From NCBI GenBank assembly GCA_937892705.1, contig CALBGR010000009.1, positions 7,428 to 71,427 on the forward strand: a DNA stretch of 64,000 bases, in the 5' to 3' direction. Of the stretch, positions 51,736 through 60,693 are shown one piece after another. Within the stretch, counting starts at the first letter, position 1. The number at the start of each line of letters is the position of its first letter. The notes beneath the pieces are model-generated. The model worked only from the letters and a program-made list of their open reading frames with translations. It was not told the origin of the DNA and did no database searches. The stretch is from an uncultured Candidatus Saccharibacteria bacterium (lineage in GTDB: Bacteria > Patescibacteriota > Saccharimonadia > Saccharimonadales > UBA4665). The position numbers were made by a program, and so were the translations under genes.

Positions 51736-52365
51736 TGCTTCGATATCATGGAGCGTAATCAGCAGCGAAGAATTGCTTAGCAGATTTTTCTTCTCAAGCG
51801 CTGCAATTTCTCGGCCAGTTGTCTCGCGGGTGGCGCTGATAGAGCTGGCAATGTCCTGATGACGCAAGGGTACATCAATTAATATACCGTCTGCTACCGG
51901 TGTGCCAAAACGCTGTGCCATGCTCAGCAGAAACGATACAAGCCGCTCGCGTACGGTTCGGTATTCAAGATTTAATATCCGCTCGGAATGTACTTGGTAC
52001 ATATCAGTCACGAGGTACAGAAGTGGCAGTGCCGCCTCTGGCGTGGTTTCTAAAAACTTCAAAAAAGTATCGCGTTTTATGAGCCAGAGCGTTGAGGGTG
52101 CGAGTGCGGCATACATAACTTGCTTTGGCTTGCTGGTAAGTGCCCATGTCATACCTAGTAATTCACCATCGCGTCGAATAACAAGCAAGTTTTCCTCGCC
52201 GTATTTTGTAATGTCATAGGATTTGATCAGACCTTGTTCGATATAAAAAACGCCCGGCGGTATCTCGCCTGGGCGGATGACGTATTCTCCTTTTTGGTAC
52301 GTGTGTCGAGTTCCTTGCCGAAAGAAATCGGCTAATACTTTTTTATGTGTAGCATCTAGTGGCAT
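51715..52365 (-). CDS. Crp/Fnr-family transcriptional regulator
   Basis: 216 residues. N-terminal cNMP-binding-like beta barrel (EYVIRPGEIPPGVFYIEQGLIK in part, RRDGELLGM), dimer helix, and C-terminal HTH (LRHQDIASSISATRETTGREIAALEKKN in part). The Arg/Ser pair for cAMP binding in Crp (RxSA) is not visible, nor is an Fnr-type N-terminal Cys cluster, so the signal is unknown. HTH residues SATRETTGRE resemble Crp, in line with GTGA-type half sites found in the window. A matching site lies 65 nt upstream. Confidence 0.92.
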   Translation of the reverse strand: MPLDATHKKVLADFFRQGTRHTYQKGEYVIRPGEIPPGVFYIEQGLIKSYDITKYGEENLLVIRRDGELLGMTWALTSKPKQVMYAALAPSTLWLIKRDTFLKFLETTPEAALPLLYLVTDMYQVHSERILNLEYRTVRERLVSFLLSMAQRFGTPVADGILIDVPLRHQDIASSISATRETTGREIAALEKKNLLSNSSLLITLHDIEALQRFLT

Positions 52366-52429
52366 GGCTGCTGGTATCCTGTTTCATGTTTTACTGCTTA
52401 TGACCCAATTAGGGTTGTATGTATATTTT

Positions 52430-52443
52430 GTGATGAAAATCGC
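52430..52443. promoter_or_regulatory. Putative Crp/Fnr site (autoregulation)
   Basis: GTGAT-GAAA-ATCGC, one change from the perfect palindrome GTGAT-N4-ATCAC. Its centre is 71.5 nt from the start codon of the Crp-like gene, the same distance as at radC. Confidence 0.5.
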
Positions 52444-52541
52444 AAAAAGTTTGTAAAATAAATCACTCTCATCTAAGTATTTACTCGATTACTATATAAA
52501 AGACAGCCCATCTAAATGGCTGCGGAGGAAGGGGAGGACAT

Positions 52542-53189
52542 ATGGTAGACATGCATCAAGTAGAAGAGCAGCTCAAAGCAATCGGCTGCAATTTTCGCTT
52601 CTTTGGGCGGCCGGAAATTAAAGAATTAACAAAGATACTCTTACCAGGTGAAACGATAGCCCAGTGTACGAATGGTTATTATGCCGGCGGCATTGCATTG
52701 TTGTGTGTCACCGATCATCGGTTGCTTTTAGTGGATCGAAAGCCGATGTTTTTGACCATTGAAGATTTACGTTTTGATATGATTTCTGAAATTGATTTCA
52801 ATCATCAGTTGTTTACGGCGACAGCACGGATATTTTCATCAAATAACAATTCACTTGTATTTACCAGTTGGAACCAAGAGCGTTTGCGCAGGTTGGTCGA
52901 ATATTTGCAGCATCAAATTGTTCGTTTGCGACACCATCAGCAACGTATAGTACAAAGTGAATTAAATCAGTATTCACCACAGTTGAAACAAGTAGGCCAG
53001 TTTGTCACGCCGACACGATCCGAACAATTATATGCACCACCTATGCTTGCACAGGTAGCAATGCAGGGGAGTGGTAATGTAGGAAACCTCACCACTACAC
53101 CGCAAATAACCACTACCGGACATACGCCAAAGTCTTCGTATATACCGATAGTCATGAGTCGTAAGCGAAAGTTTCCAAGGTTCTACTAA
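52542..53189 (+). CDS. Hypothetical protein with a bacterial PH-like domain
   Basis: 215 residues. Residues 25-120 match the bacterial pleckstrin-homology pattern (LLPGETIAQCTNGYYAGGIALLCVTDHRLLLVDRK in part; LRFDMISEIDF; WNQERLRRLVEYL). A Gln/His-rich linker and a Thr/Pro-rich tail follow, ending in basic RKRKFPRFY. GGGGAGG nine nt before ATG. Role unknown; the genes on both sides are convergent or divergent to it. Confidence 0.7.
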   Translation: MVDMHQVEEQLKAIGCNFRFFGRPEIKELTKILLPGETIAQCTNGYYAGGIALLCVTDHRLLLVDRKPMFLTIEDLRFDMISEIDFNHQLFTATARIFSSNNNSLVFTSWNQERLRRLVEYLQHQIVRLRHHQQRIVQSELNQYSPQLKQVGQFVTPTRSEQLYAPPMLAQVAMQGSGNVGNLTTTPQITTTGHTPKSSYIPIVMSRKRKFPRFY

Positions 53190-53195
53190 ACGTAT

Positions 53196-54275
53196 TTATA
53201 CGTTGAATTTAAACTCAACCACATCATTTGGCTGCATAATGTAATCTTTACCTTCGGTGCGGACTTTACCTGCAGCTTTGGCAGCTTGCTCTGAGCCGGC
53301 TGCAACAAGGTCGTTATAATCAACTACTTGTGCGGCAATAAAGCCGCGCTCAAAATCACTATGAATAACGCCAGCTGCTTGTGGGGCGGTAGCGCCTTTT
53401 GGAATAGTCCAGGCTCGAACTTCTTTTTCGCCAGCAGTCAGATAGCTTTGCAGGCCCAAGGTGTCATATGCAGCATGGATGAGTTGAGTCAGGCCGGAGT
53501 CATGTACACCATAGCTTTCTAATAGTTCTTGGCGATCTCGTTCATCAAGTCCTTGTAGTTCATGTTCTAACTTGGCGCACACAAAAATACATTCAGTAGG
53601 TGCCACAAGTTTGCGTAGCTGATTTTGCTTTTCTTGATCAGTTAAACCGGCTTCGTCAACATTGAATACATAAATTGCCGGCTTCATAGTTAGTAGCTGC
53701 AGGTCTTCAAGTCCTTCGTAGTCTTCGGGCTTCATAGCGCTATGAATTGGCGTACCTTCATCAAGTAGCTGCTTCATGTGCTGTAATGTATCTGCGAGCG
53801 GACGAAGTTTTGGATTGCCGCGGCTTTCTTTTTCCAGACGAGGCAAGCGTTTTTCGATGGTTTGCAGATCAGCCAAAATGAGTTCAGTATTAATCACGTC
53901 TATGTCTTTTTTTGGATCGCGCTGATTATCCACGTGGGTCACATTTGGATCATCAAATGCTCGGACTACATGTGCGATTGCATTAGTGGAGCGGATGTTT
54001 GCCAGGAATTGATTACCCAAGCCTTCACCTTTGCTTGCGCCGGCTACAAGACCCGCAATATCTATAAATGTCACCGTAGCAGGTATAACTTTTTTGCTGC
54101 CATATATTTCTGCTAATGCATAGAGTCTCTCATCTGGTATTGGCACAATGCCGGTATTTGGCTCAATTGTTGCGAACGGATAATTTGCTGCCAAAATGTC
54201 GTTATTGGTCAGCGCGTTAAATAGTGTCGACTTCCCGACGTTCGGAAGACCTACAATTCCAATTGATAAGCTCAT
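53196..54275 (-). CDS. ychF: Ribosome-binding P-loop NTPase YchF/Ola1
   Basis: 359 residues. G1 GLPNVGKS, G3 DIAGL, NVDE at the G4 position that gives ATP over GTP, central coiled coil, and the C-terminal TGS domain (VRAWTIPKGATAPQAAGVIH in part, YIMQPNDVVEFKFNV). Linked to ribosome function and stress. TAGAAT six nt before ATG. Confidence 0.98.
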   Translation of the reverse strand: MSLSIGIVGLPNVGKSTLFNALTNNDILAANYPFATIEPNTGIVPIPDERLYALAEIYGSKKVIPATVTFIDIAGLVAGASKGEGLGNQFLANIRSTNAIAHVVRAFDDPNVTHVDNQRDPKKDIDVINTELILADLQTIEKRLPRLEKESRGNPKLRPLADTLQHMKQLLDEGTPIHSAMKPEDYEGLEDLQLLTMKPAIYVFNVDEAGLTDQEKQNQLRKLVAPTECIFVCAKLEHELQGLDERDRQELLESYGVHDSGLTQLIHAAYDTLGLQSYLTAGEKEVRAWTIPKGATAPQAAGVIHSDFERGFIAAQVVDYNDLVAAGSEQAAKAAGKVRTEGKDYIMQPNDVVEFKFNV

Positions 54276-54320
54276 GGCCTTATTCTAACAGGGGTAATGC
54301 TAAAGACAAAATGCAAGAGT

Positions 54321-54587
54321 TTATAGTGTGATGCGGTAGTTGTTTTGCAGGTAGTGCAGATCGGCAATGATTTTCTCTAGGATAATATGGCCTGCGGGGT
54401 GAATATCGCGAAGCTCTTGACTCAGATTATCGAGCATAGTTGCAAGTGTAATGAAGTAGTCTCCGGAAGCTACCTGTGCTTTTAAGTCGTATATGTGGTA
54501 TTCGTCAAAATCACGTATAAACCACTGACGCAAGAATCTATGAGACCAAACGGTATCGTTGGTTTGAAGCTGATAAGTGCTATGCAT
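54321..54587 (-). CDS. Hypothetical protein coupled to radC
   Basis: 88 residues, helical, not recognised (RFLRQWFIRDFDEYHIYDL; LDNLSQELRDIHPAGH). Starts inside the end of radC with an 8-nt overlap, so it is translated from the radC message. Could be a partner of RadC. Confidence 0.65.
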   Translation of the reverse strand: MHSTYQLQTNDTVWSHRFLRQWFIRDFDEYHIYDLKAQVASGDYFITLATMLDNLSQELRDIHPAGHIILEKIIADLHYLQNNYRITL

Positions 54588-55353
54588 TATGGTTGTCTCC
54601 GCTTAGAATACTTCTATAGCCTTCTTCGGTGATAATTAAGTGATCGAGTAGATCTATACCTAAGATCCTGCCGGCAGTTACTAACTGGCTGGTGATTGTG
54701 AGATCATCGTCGGTCGGTAATGCATTATCTGACGGGTGATTATGTGCGATAATCACTGCAATCGCTCCATGTTCGATCGCTGGTTGGAATACTTCGCGTG
54801 GGTGCACAATGTTTGAAGTGAGCGTGCCGATGGAAATCACTTCGTCATGGATTACTTGGTAGCGACTGTTTAGGTAAAGGCCGCGAAGCTGTTCTTTTTT
54901 GCTGTTTGCCATGCCTTTTAAGTGTTCATAAGCTTGTGCGGCGTTTCGAATAAATACTGGTTGGCCGTTTTTGCTGGAATAAAATCTTCGGCCAAGCTCA
55001 AATCCTGCGACAATCTGACAGGCCTTTGTAATTGGAATATCTGTGGCTTCCGCAAGCTTAGTTGGGTCATCGGTCGCAGCTAATGCTTTTTCGCCATATT
55101 CGCGGGTGGCTCGCTGTGCCATGGCTAATACGTCTTCTTTTTTGGTGCCTACACCCCAGAGCACTGCAATAAGTTCTGCTACGGTCATTTGTTTGGCGTT
55201 GCCGCTCAGTAACTTTTCGCGAGGTTTGTCGTTGTCTGGCAAATCCCGTACTCGCAAAATGTATTCGCTGGTAGCGATATCTGAAGAACCAAAAATCATA
55301 TCGGTGTCGCGAAATTTATACACAGGTGAATGAATGTGGGCTGCAGTACTCAT
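54580..55353 (-). CDS. radC: RadC-family JAMM protein
   Basis: 257 residues. N-terminal helix-hairpin-helix-like part (AVLWGVGTKKEDVLAMAQ, LAEATDIPITKACQIVAG) and the C-terminal MPN/JAMM domain with HNHPSDNALPTDDD as metal motif plus GIDLLDHLIIT. Despite the name its role in repair is unproven. TATAAT eight nt before ATG. Two Crp/Fnr-like palindromes sit 71.5 and 93.5 nt upstream, so it may belong to that regulon. Confidence 0.95.
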   Translation of the reverse strand: MSTAAHIHSPVYKFRDTDMIFGSSDIATSEYILRVRDLPDNDKPREKLLSGNAKQMTVAELIAVLWGVGTKKEDVLAMAQRATREYGEKALAATDDPTKLAEATDIPITKACQIVAGFELGRRFYSSKNGQPVFIRNAAQAYEHLKGMANSKKEQLRGLYLNSRYQVIHDEVISIGTLTSNIVHPREVFQPAIEHGAIAVIIAHNHPSDNALPTDDDLTITSQLVTAGRILGIDLLDHLIITEEGYRSILSGDNHNA

Positions 55354-55417
55354 ATGCCGGTATTATATACAGAAACATCATAACTATTCTTTAAATCTGC
55401 ACAGACAATTTATATAT

Positions 55418-55431
55418 GTGATTTACATCAC
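55418..55431. promoter_or_regulatory. Putative Crp/Fnr site 1 upstream of radC
   Basis: GTGAT-TTAC-ATCAC, a perfect palindrome; with flanks it reads TGTGA-N6-TCACA, the E. coli CRP consensus. Centre 71.5 nt from the radC start. Confidence 0.75.
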
Positions 55432-55439
55432 AAAGAACC

Positions 55440-55453
55440 GTGATCTAAATCAA
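55440..55453. promoter_or_regulatory. Putative Crp/Fnr site 2 upstream of radC
   Basis: GTGAT-CTAA-ATCAA, one base from the perfect palindrome and from the FNR consensus. Its centre is 22 bp from site 1, two helical turns, so both would face the same side. Confidence 0.65.
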
Positions 55454-55471
55454 TAACAGAGCAGACAATAA

Positions 55472-55505
55472 TTATTGGTTTAATCTTCTTATTGGTTTAA
55501 TCTTC
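55472..55505. repeat. 17-bp tandem duplication at the end of the 55497 gene
   Basis: ttattggtttaatcttc occurs twice head to tail (55472-55488 and 55489-55505). It includes the stop codon of the minus-strand gene, leaving a second copy of the last codons and stop downstream. Confidence 0.9.
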
Positions 55506-56087
55506 GAGTTTGTAAACAGGTTTTTGAAGCGCATCTGTTGTACAGTGTACTGAGAAGTTAAATTCACCACGTCGCTCTATAGCAATACTGTTAAAATGTA
55601 CAACGTTATTGCTTGCGCTACAGACCATCTTGGTTTTTTTGTTTGTGAAGGCAACTGAACTTAATGTAATCACCCTTTCATTATCAGTGGATGTGGTGAA
55701 TATTTTGTTTGCACTAAACCATACTTGGCTTTGAAGGAGTGAGTTTAGTATGTTGATGTTTGCAACAAGAACCTCTTCAGAAGGATAAACTGTTTTTATA
55801 TTTATTTTTGTAATACACCTCAATGCGCCTTCTCCAAGTTTATCTATATCATGACGACAATATTTTTCTCGCTGCACCAAACCAGGGAATGACTGCTCAA
55901 GCAGATCGCCAAACTTTTGGAGATCCTTGTCTGTTTCGTGAAGCTGTTGTACTCGCTGATGATTTTGATATTTGCCATATATAAAACTACCTACAGTGAC
56001 CAATGCCATGGCTGAGACAAATATTACAAAACCGATGATTAAAGGATGGTGTTTTTTAGGCTTCTTGGGTACTTTTGACTTACTCAT
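55497..56087 (-). CDS. Hypothetical membrane-anchored protein, operon partner of the SGNH protein
   Basis: 196 residues from ATG 56087 (AAAGG upstream). A basic head (KVPKKPKKHHP), one membrane segment (LIIGFVIFVSAMALVTVGSF) and an exterior domain with four cysteines (YCRHD, RCITK, MVCSA, VHCTT) that could form two disulfides. The start overlaps the stop of the SGNH gene by 8 nt, so the two are coupled. Not recognised. Confidence 0.72.
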   Translation of the reverse strand: MSKSKVPKKPKKHHPLIIGFVIFVSAMALVTVGSFIYGKYQNHQRVQQLHETDKDLQKFGDLLEQSFPGLVQREKYCRHDIDKLGEGALRCITKINIKTVYPSEEVLVANINILNSLLQSQVWFSANKIFTTSTDNERVITLSSVAFTNKKTKMVCSASNNVVHFNSIAIERRGEFNFSVHCTTDALQKPVYKLED

Positions 56088-58827
56088 AATAAACCTTTCT
56101 TTTAGCATATACTATAACGCTTATGGTTATAAATAATACACATCCTGACGCTATGAAAAGGTGTATCGTAGTATGATATGGTGTCGATGATTTGGGATTA
56201 TGCGCATGTGGTTTTATGTCGGGCGGTGAGATTGAAATGTTTTTAGTACCGAGTATGTGGGTGTGCTCTAGGGGCGCATCAGAGGTTGCAATGTAAAGTT
56301 GTGTTGATGGTTGTACTAATGAAATGTTTTGAGAAAGTATGGGGTTAGTATTATGTAACGCAGCTTCTGAAATATGAAAGGGGTTATATGGGTTGGGTGT
56401 AGATAGTTGTTTGTCGTCTGAAGCTACAGAGTCCAGAGTTGTTTTAGCTGTGATTATGCTATCGCAAGCGTCATCAATGCCGTCATGGTCGTCGTCGATG
56501 CCAGCTGCCTCTATAATTCCGCAAGCTTCTTTATCGTTCGGTATGCCGTCACCATCAAAATCGGTTTCGCTTACACCGATATAGACGTAGCGGTAAATGT
56601 CAATATCTTCTCCGTCAGTATTTTGACCATAGATGTGGAGAGTATGTAGGCCAGGCGGTATAGTATTTGGTATTTGGACATTAATTGCCAAATCGCCATT
56701 AATGTCTGAGGTGACAGTGCCAAGTTTTGTTGGGGTAGAGTGGAGTTCTATGAAGTAGTCTCTAAAAGGTATAAGTTTGTATAGACTAGCTTCTATAGCA
56801 TCGATGAACAACCCGTTATGGTAATAGATATTATTTTTTGAGTCTCCATCGTAATTTAATTTGTTGATTTTTCTGCCGCTTTTCGGTGCGTTTAAAAGTA
56901 GTGTGTCGGTTTCGTCAGGAGCGGTCACAGTAGGGTCGGGTTCGGGCATTGTCTTAGCAAAATAGTCAGTCTTTTCAAGAATAGTATTTTTCATAAGCCA
57001 GTGTCCGGTAGCGTTGGGGTGGTAACTTTCTTTGCCAATTACTTTAAGAAAACTAGTCCCACTGTCATTGCCAGCCGTTAACCCGTTTACTGCGATACCT
57101 GCCTCGTGAACTTCACATAATCGGTTTCCAGACAGCGATCCTTCAATCCCTACGTACAATACACCGGCTTTTGCAGCGGCATTTTTAATAACCTTATTAA
57201 GGTAATTAGTGAATTGGTTGGCAAGCAGACGTTCCTGAGCAGAGAGGTGTACGTTGAGGCCGCATTTGTCATTAATGTCTGAACTAACAATTTGCGGATA
57301 GCCGATTGCATAAATTTTTGTATCTGGTGGCATTGCTTGTTTGATTTGGTGGTATGTGTCAACTATGGCGTCGAATGTACCATTAATTTCACGAATAATT
57401 TCCAGGCGATCTTCGTATGTATCAAAGCAGTCATTTGCATAGAGTGCACAGTATTTTATTTTGTCAGCAAAACCTATGTCGTTGCCGGATATAGATACAG
57501 TGGTTATGTTGGGCTCATGGTTTTTGATATGCTCTAGTTGTCTGAAGTTTCCAGGATGCCAATCACTTTTATCCAGCGGTTTTTTATATTGATTTTCCGT
57601 TTCTTTGCCTGCAATAATATTTTCAATCCTTGCGCCGGAGCAGGCGATGGAGCGGAATGAGCCTAATGCTATTTGTTGATTGATTAAATATGGATAGGAC
57701 TTTTTAGAGAGATGACATTTATTAACCGGATCATCTGTGCCATCCTCATAGTCGAAGGCGCCTTCACCCGAGGCGAACGAATCACCAAGTGCTAGGTAAT
57801 GTAAAACATCAGCATTAGTATTTGGGGCCTGAAGCGTGTATTGGGTATAAGTGCCATCATTATTTTTGTGATAAAAGCCCAAAAGGTTGTGGCTATAAAA
57901 GCGAGGAATGTATGCAGCGGTGTATCCGGTGATTTCATTTTGGAGAAATGGCGCTAGCTGACGGTTTTTGCATTTTAGTATTTCCAGATATGTAAACGAT
58001 CCGGAATTGTTACAGCTGCTAAGGTCTTGTATGTATAGTTCGCTGAATGAATTTTCATTGAGACTTACGACAATATAGCGGCCATCATTACTAATTGCAG
58101 CGTGGCCTCTTATATAAAATCCTCGTGGTTTATCGCGTATATATACTGCCTTATATTCAAAAGTAGATAGGTTTATTCGGATTGCATATGAAGAACTGTC
58201 ACCCCAAATTACCATCCACTGAGCATTGCTAGAGTACCATACAAATGATGATTGTGTATGTACAGACCCATTGTCATCTCTGATTCTTTTACCGGGATTT
58301 TTATACGTTAGTATAGTGGCGCCGGTTACAGGAACTATTTCCTCGTTAAATTCTAATGTTTCAGCTTTTCGTAACGTTATAAAACTTCCATAGCCAGTAC
58401 CTGCATCATCGATAAGTTCTAAGAATACATCTGGATTGGGTGTAGGTGATAGTCGCGAGTTGTCAAGCGGGCTACCTTTGATGTATCCTGCTATTGATGC
58501 ACCTGGTTGCAAAAGGTACTTGCCGCCTTGCTCCAGTAGACCTATAGAAGTTGTGTACCAGCAGCCGTCGTAGAATTGCATAAATGGTTTGGACAAAGTA
58601 GGAATTTTCTTTTTTATGCAGGTTTGATGGTGGTACCCTTGTTGCGCAGAGAGAAGATTGTCATATTCGGATTTGCTGATTGTAGATTTTTTCTGAATAG
58701 TGGGGGTAGCGTTAAAGTCCAGCCAAGTTAGTGTATTTCCATTTTCTTGGGCGTTTGATAGTCCAGGTATGTAAGCAGCACCAACAAAAAGAATCAGCAG
58801 CAGTATTGTAATACGTCTTCCATTCAT
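56080..58827 (-). CDS. Secreted, membrane-anchored SGNH-hydrolase protein
   Basis: 915 residues. Signal peptide (1-26), an N-terminal beta-rich region to about 340, then an SGNH/GDSL esterase domain: ALGDSFASGEG with Ser350, CSGARIENI, ISGNDIGF and SYHPNATGHWLM with the catalytic His. After that a beta domain, a calcium-binding type-3 repeat (DFDGDGIPND, DDDHDGIDDACD) and a C-terminal membrane segment. The SGEGAxxYxxGTxxxxxxCHRS-like layout recalls actinobacterial secreted esterases. Surface lipid or polymer esterase; substrate unknown. TATAGT nine nt before ATG. Confidence 0.9.
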   Translation of the reverse strand: MNGRRITILLLILFVGAAYIPGLSNAQENGNTLTWLDFNATPTIQKKSTISKSEYDNLLSAQQGYHHQTCIKKKIPTLSKPFMQFYDGCWYTTSIGLLEQGGKYLLQPGASIAGYIKGSPLDNSRLSPTPNPDVFLELIDDAGTGYGSFITLRKAETLEFNEEIVPVTGATILTYKNPGKRIRDDNGSVHTQSSFVWYSSNAQWMVIWGDSSSYAIRINLSTFEYKAVYIRDKPRGFYIRGHAAISNDGRYIVVSLNENSFSELYIQDLSSCNNSGSFTYLEILKCKNRQLAPFLQNEITGYTAAYIPRFYSHNLLGFYHKNNDGTYTQYTLQAPNTNADVLHYLALGDSFASGEGAFDYEDGTDDPVNKCHLSKKSYPYLINQQIALGSFRSIACSGARIENIIAGKETENQYKKPLDKSDWHPGNFRQLEHIKNHEPNITTVSISGNDIGFADKIKYCALYANDCFDTYEDRLEIIREINGTFDAIVDTYHQIKQAMPPDTKIYAIGYPQIVSSDINDKCGLNVHLSAQERLLANQFTNYLNKVIKNAAAKAGVLYVGIEGSLSGNRLCEVHEAGIAVNGLTAGNDSGTSFLKVIGKESYHPNATGHWLMKNTILEKTDYFAKTMPEPDPTVTAPDETDTLLLNAPKSGRKINKLNYDGDSKNNIYYHNGLFIDAIEASLYKLIPFRDYFIELHSTPTKLGTVTSDINGDLAINVQIPNTIPPGLHTLHIYGQNTDGEDIDIYRYVYIGVSETDFDGDGIPNDKEACGIIEAAGIDDDHDGIDDACDSIITAKTTLDSVASDDKQLSTPNPYNPFHISEAALHNTNPILSQNISLVQPSTQLYIATSDAPLEHTHILGTKNISISPPDIKPHAHNPKSSTPYHTTIHLFIASGCVLFITISVIVYAKRKVYYE

Positions 58828-59016
58828 TGGCTATTTACTATACATAGCTAACATTAATTCAAAATTAAATTACGTTCGTTTGTCAGATATTTTACAGCGT
58901 AGGCAATTGATGTGATAAATAATCAAAACTAATAGATTTATATAGTACTTTTAGCAGGCGATCATAAGCCATTACATACAAAGCACTAAATCTGGGTACA
59001 AAAGAAAGGAGGTGAA
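58828..59016. other. Divergent intergenic region (SGNH gene / 59017 gene)
   Basis: AT-rich, no reading frame. Holds the minus-strand TATAGT box and, near 58912-58925, a GTGAT with ATCAA at five-base spacing, which is off by one from the Crp/Fnr-like sites elsewhere. Confidence 0.4.
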
Positions 59017-59388
59017 ATGGGTGATATACAGCCGTTTAATGCAGCTATTAAGCAGTATTTACTGACCGAATCTGAGTACCGAGGTTTAAAGAATGAGCTT
59101 ATGCTTGCGCGCAGAGAATTTGTGAAAATAACAGGGGTAAATAGGCGAAGTAACGACCTGAAGCGTCTTCAGGAAATTGAACAAAAAATTTATTCAATTG
59201 AGTCTAAACTTGCTCGTGCAGATATTATTTACGACGATGAAGAAGATTCTTACAAAGGCGCTTTGTATGGAGTGTTTGCTGAACTATGTCTTACGCTCAT
59301 GGGAGTTTACTTAAAGCTGACCTACAAACTTAAATCATATAAACAAGGTATTGTTGGTCACAAAGCCACACATCATATAAAGCGCTAA
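59017..59388 (+). CDS. Hypothetical coiled-coil protein
   Basis: 123 residues. A predicted helical hairpin (ESEYRGLKNELMLARREFV, NDLKRLQEIEQKIYSIESKLARA in parts) that superficially recalls GreA N-termini, followed by a short hydrophobic segment (VFAELCLTLMGVYLKLTY) and a basic tail. AAAGGAGGTGA before ATG is the best Shine-Dalgarno in the window. Function unknown. Confidence 0.65.
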   Translation: MGDIQPFNAAIKQYLLTESEYRGLKNELMLARREFVKITGVNRRSNDLKRLQEIEQKIYSIESKLARADIIYDDEEDSYKGALYGVFAELCLTLMGVYLKLTYKLKSYKQGIVGHKATHHIKR

Positions 59389-59394
59389 AAGAGG

Positions 59395-60691
59395 TGCTGT
59401 TACTTTCGTTTTCTTCTTTGTGTGGGCTTTTTGGTATTTTTAATGTTTTGTGTTTTGGCAGCTTTGGATTTTTGCGATAGATTGACTGTGCAGTGTTCGT
59501 TGCTTTATTAAGGTTTACATTCTCTGCAATTTTCTTATTTCCTGCAAATGGCTGAATGGTGCCTTTGTTGCTGACTTTTAGTTTGGTGGCTTTGCCTATG
59601 TTGCGTTGCTATACTATTTTTCCATTTTCGTTTTCCATAACAAGCTTGTTATTACGATTTTTATCGTAAAATGCAATATTTACAGCATAGCCGTCTTTGC
59701 CTTCTGTGTTGCTGCCCCACTTTTTCGTAGAATTATCTTGTGTATCGTAAAGGGCGAGTTTGTTTTTGCTAAAGACAAGAACATAACGACCGTTAGCTGA
59801 TTGCATGTAGTTGCTTCCGTATAGCATGTTGGTGTGTTTGCTGAGAGTATCTTTTTATTCGTTCATCTGGTCCAGTGTCTACAAAATTATCGTTGGCTAC
59901 TGGCGGGAGTTCAAAGTGTATAAATTGCAAATCGGATGTATGACTTCGTAATTCTTCAAGTTGTTATTATTGTTCTGCTAAATTCATCGAGACCACCCCA
60001 TCCATTGTAATCTGAAAATATGATTTCATTTCCTTCTACAGACTCAATGTATATAGTGATTGGTCACACTAGCTTTATTCACCATATAGCCCAACGAATC
60101 TGGGGCAGGGGTTGAATCTACAGTTTCAAACTGTAGTTTTGCGCTATACGGATCCATAGCACTGAGACGTTCTCTTGGTATCCTATTTTGGAGCAGAATC
60201 CAATGGGTATATTGGGAGCAATCTTCGCCAGCATCTTCTAGCTCTCTCCATGGGTACTGGCCAGCTCCTCGTTGTAAAATTTTGGCTGCCTTAGCATCAG
60301 GAATAGGGTGTACGGTTTTGGCTATGGGTATCGGCTCTTTAACAATATCTGCTGCTGTATTTATTGACGTTATAACAGCTGCACCAGCAAGTGCACGCAT
60401 CCTAGATGTGCTATTTTGCTGCGTTTAAATCGTTCAAAGCTACCTTGTAGGGGTCGTATTTTCTCCTGAACAAAGAAGCGCGCCCACAGTAAATTTTTTC
60501 TCATCTAGTGAATCTTCTTTTGAGATTTCACCAATTTGCTGAAAAGTTTGAAAGACCGACTCATTGCAAACAACAGTTTTTTTGATAGATAGAGTTTCTT
60601 GTGTGGCGGGTTGGTGTATGTTTGGTTTATTGTCGTGTTGATTGGTTAGGTGAAACTGTTCAGATTGAGGCGCTGCAGTTAGTTGTCGCAT
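59395..60691 (-). pseudogene. Decayed tandem copy of the CHAP hydrolase
   Basis: Three broken frames follow the order of the intact gene directly upstream. 60440-60691 holds the N-terminal part up to FTVGAL; 60044-60400 the CHAP core with AGEDCSQY (Cys kept) and QFETVDSTPAP; 59609-59827 the YMQSANGRYVLVF and NKLVMENENGK modules; and 59395-59600 the tail (KLKVSNKGTIQPF). The first frameshift is a 14-nt loss between two aagcgcgc repeats that the intact gene still has (61974-61993). Its ATG lies two nt after the stop of the intact gene. Confidence 0.9.
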
Positions 60692-60693
60692 TG

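Noticed and set aside
58912..58925. Fifth Crp/Fnr-like site (GTGAT, then ATCAA)
   Set aside because: The half sites are five bases apart where all others have four; likely chance in AT-rich DNA.
59017..59388. GreA-type transcription factor
   Set aside because: Only a general coiled-coil resemblance; the acidic tip and C-terminal FKBP-like domain are missing.
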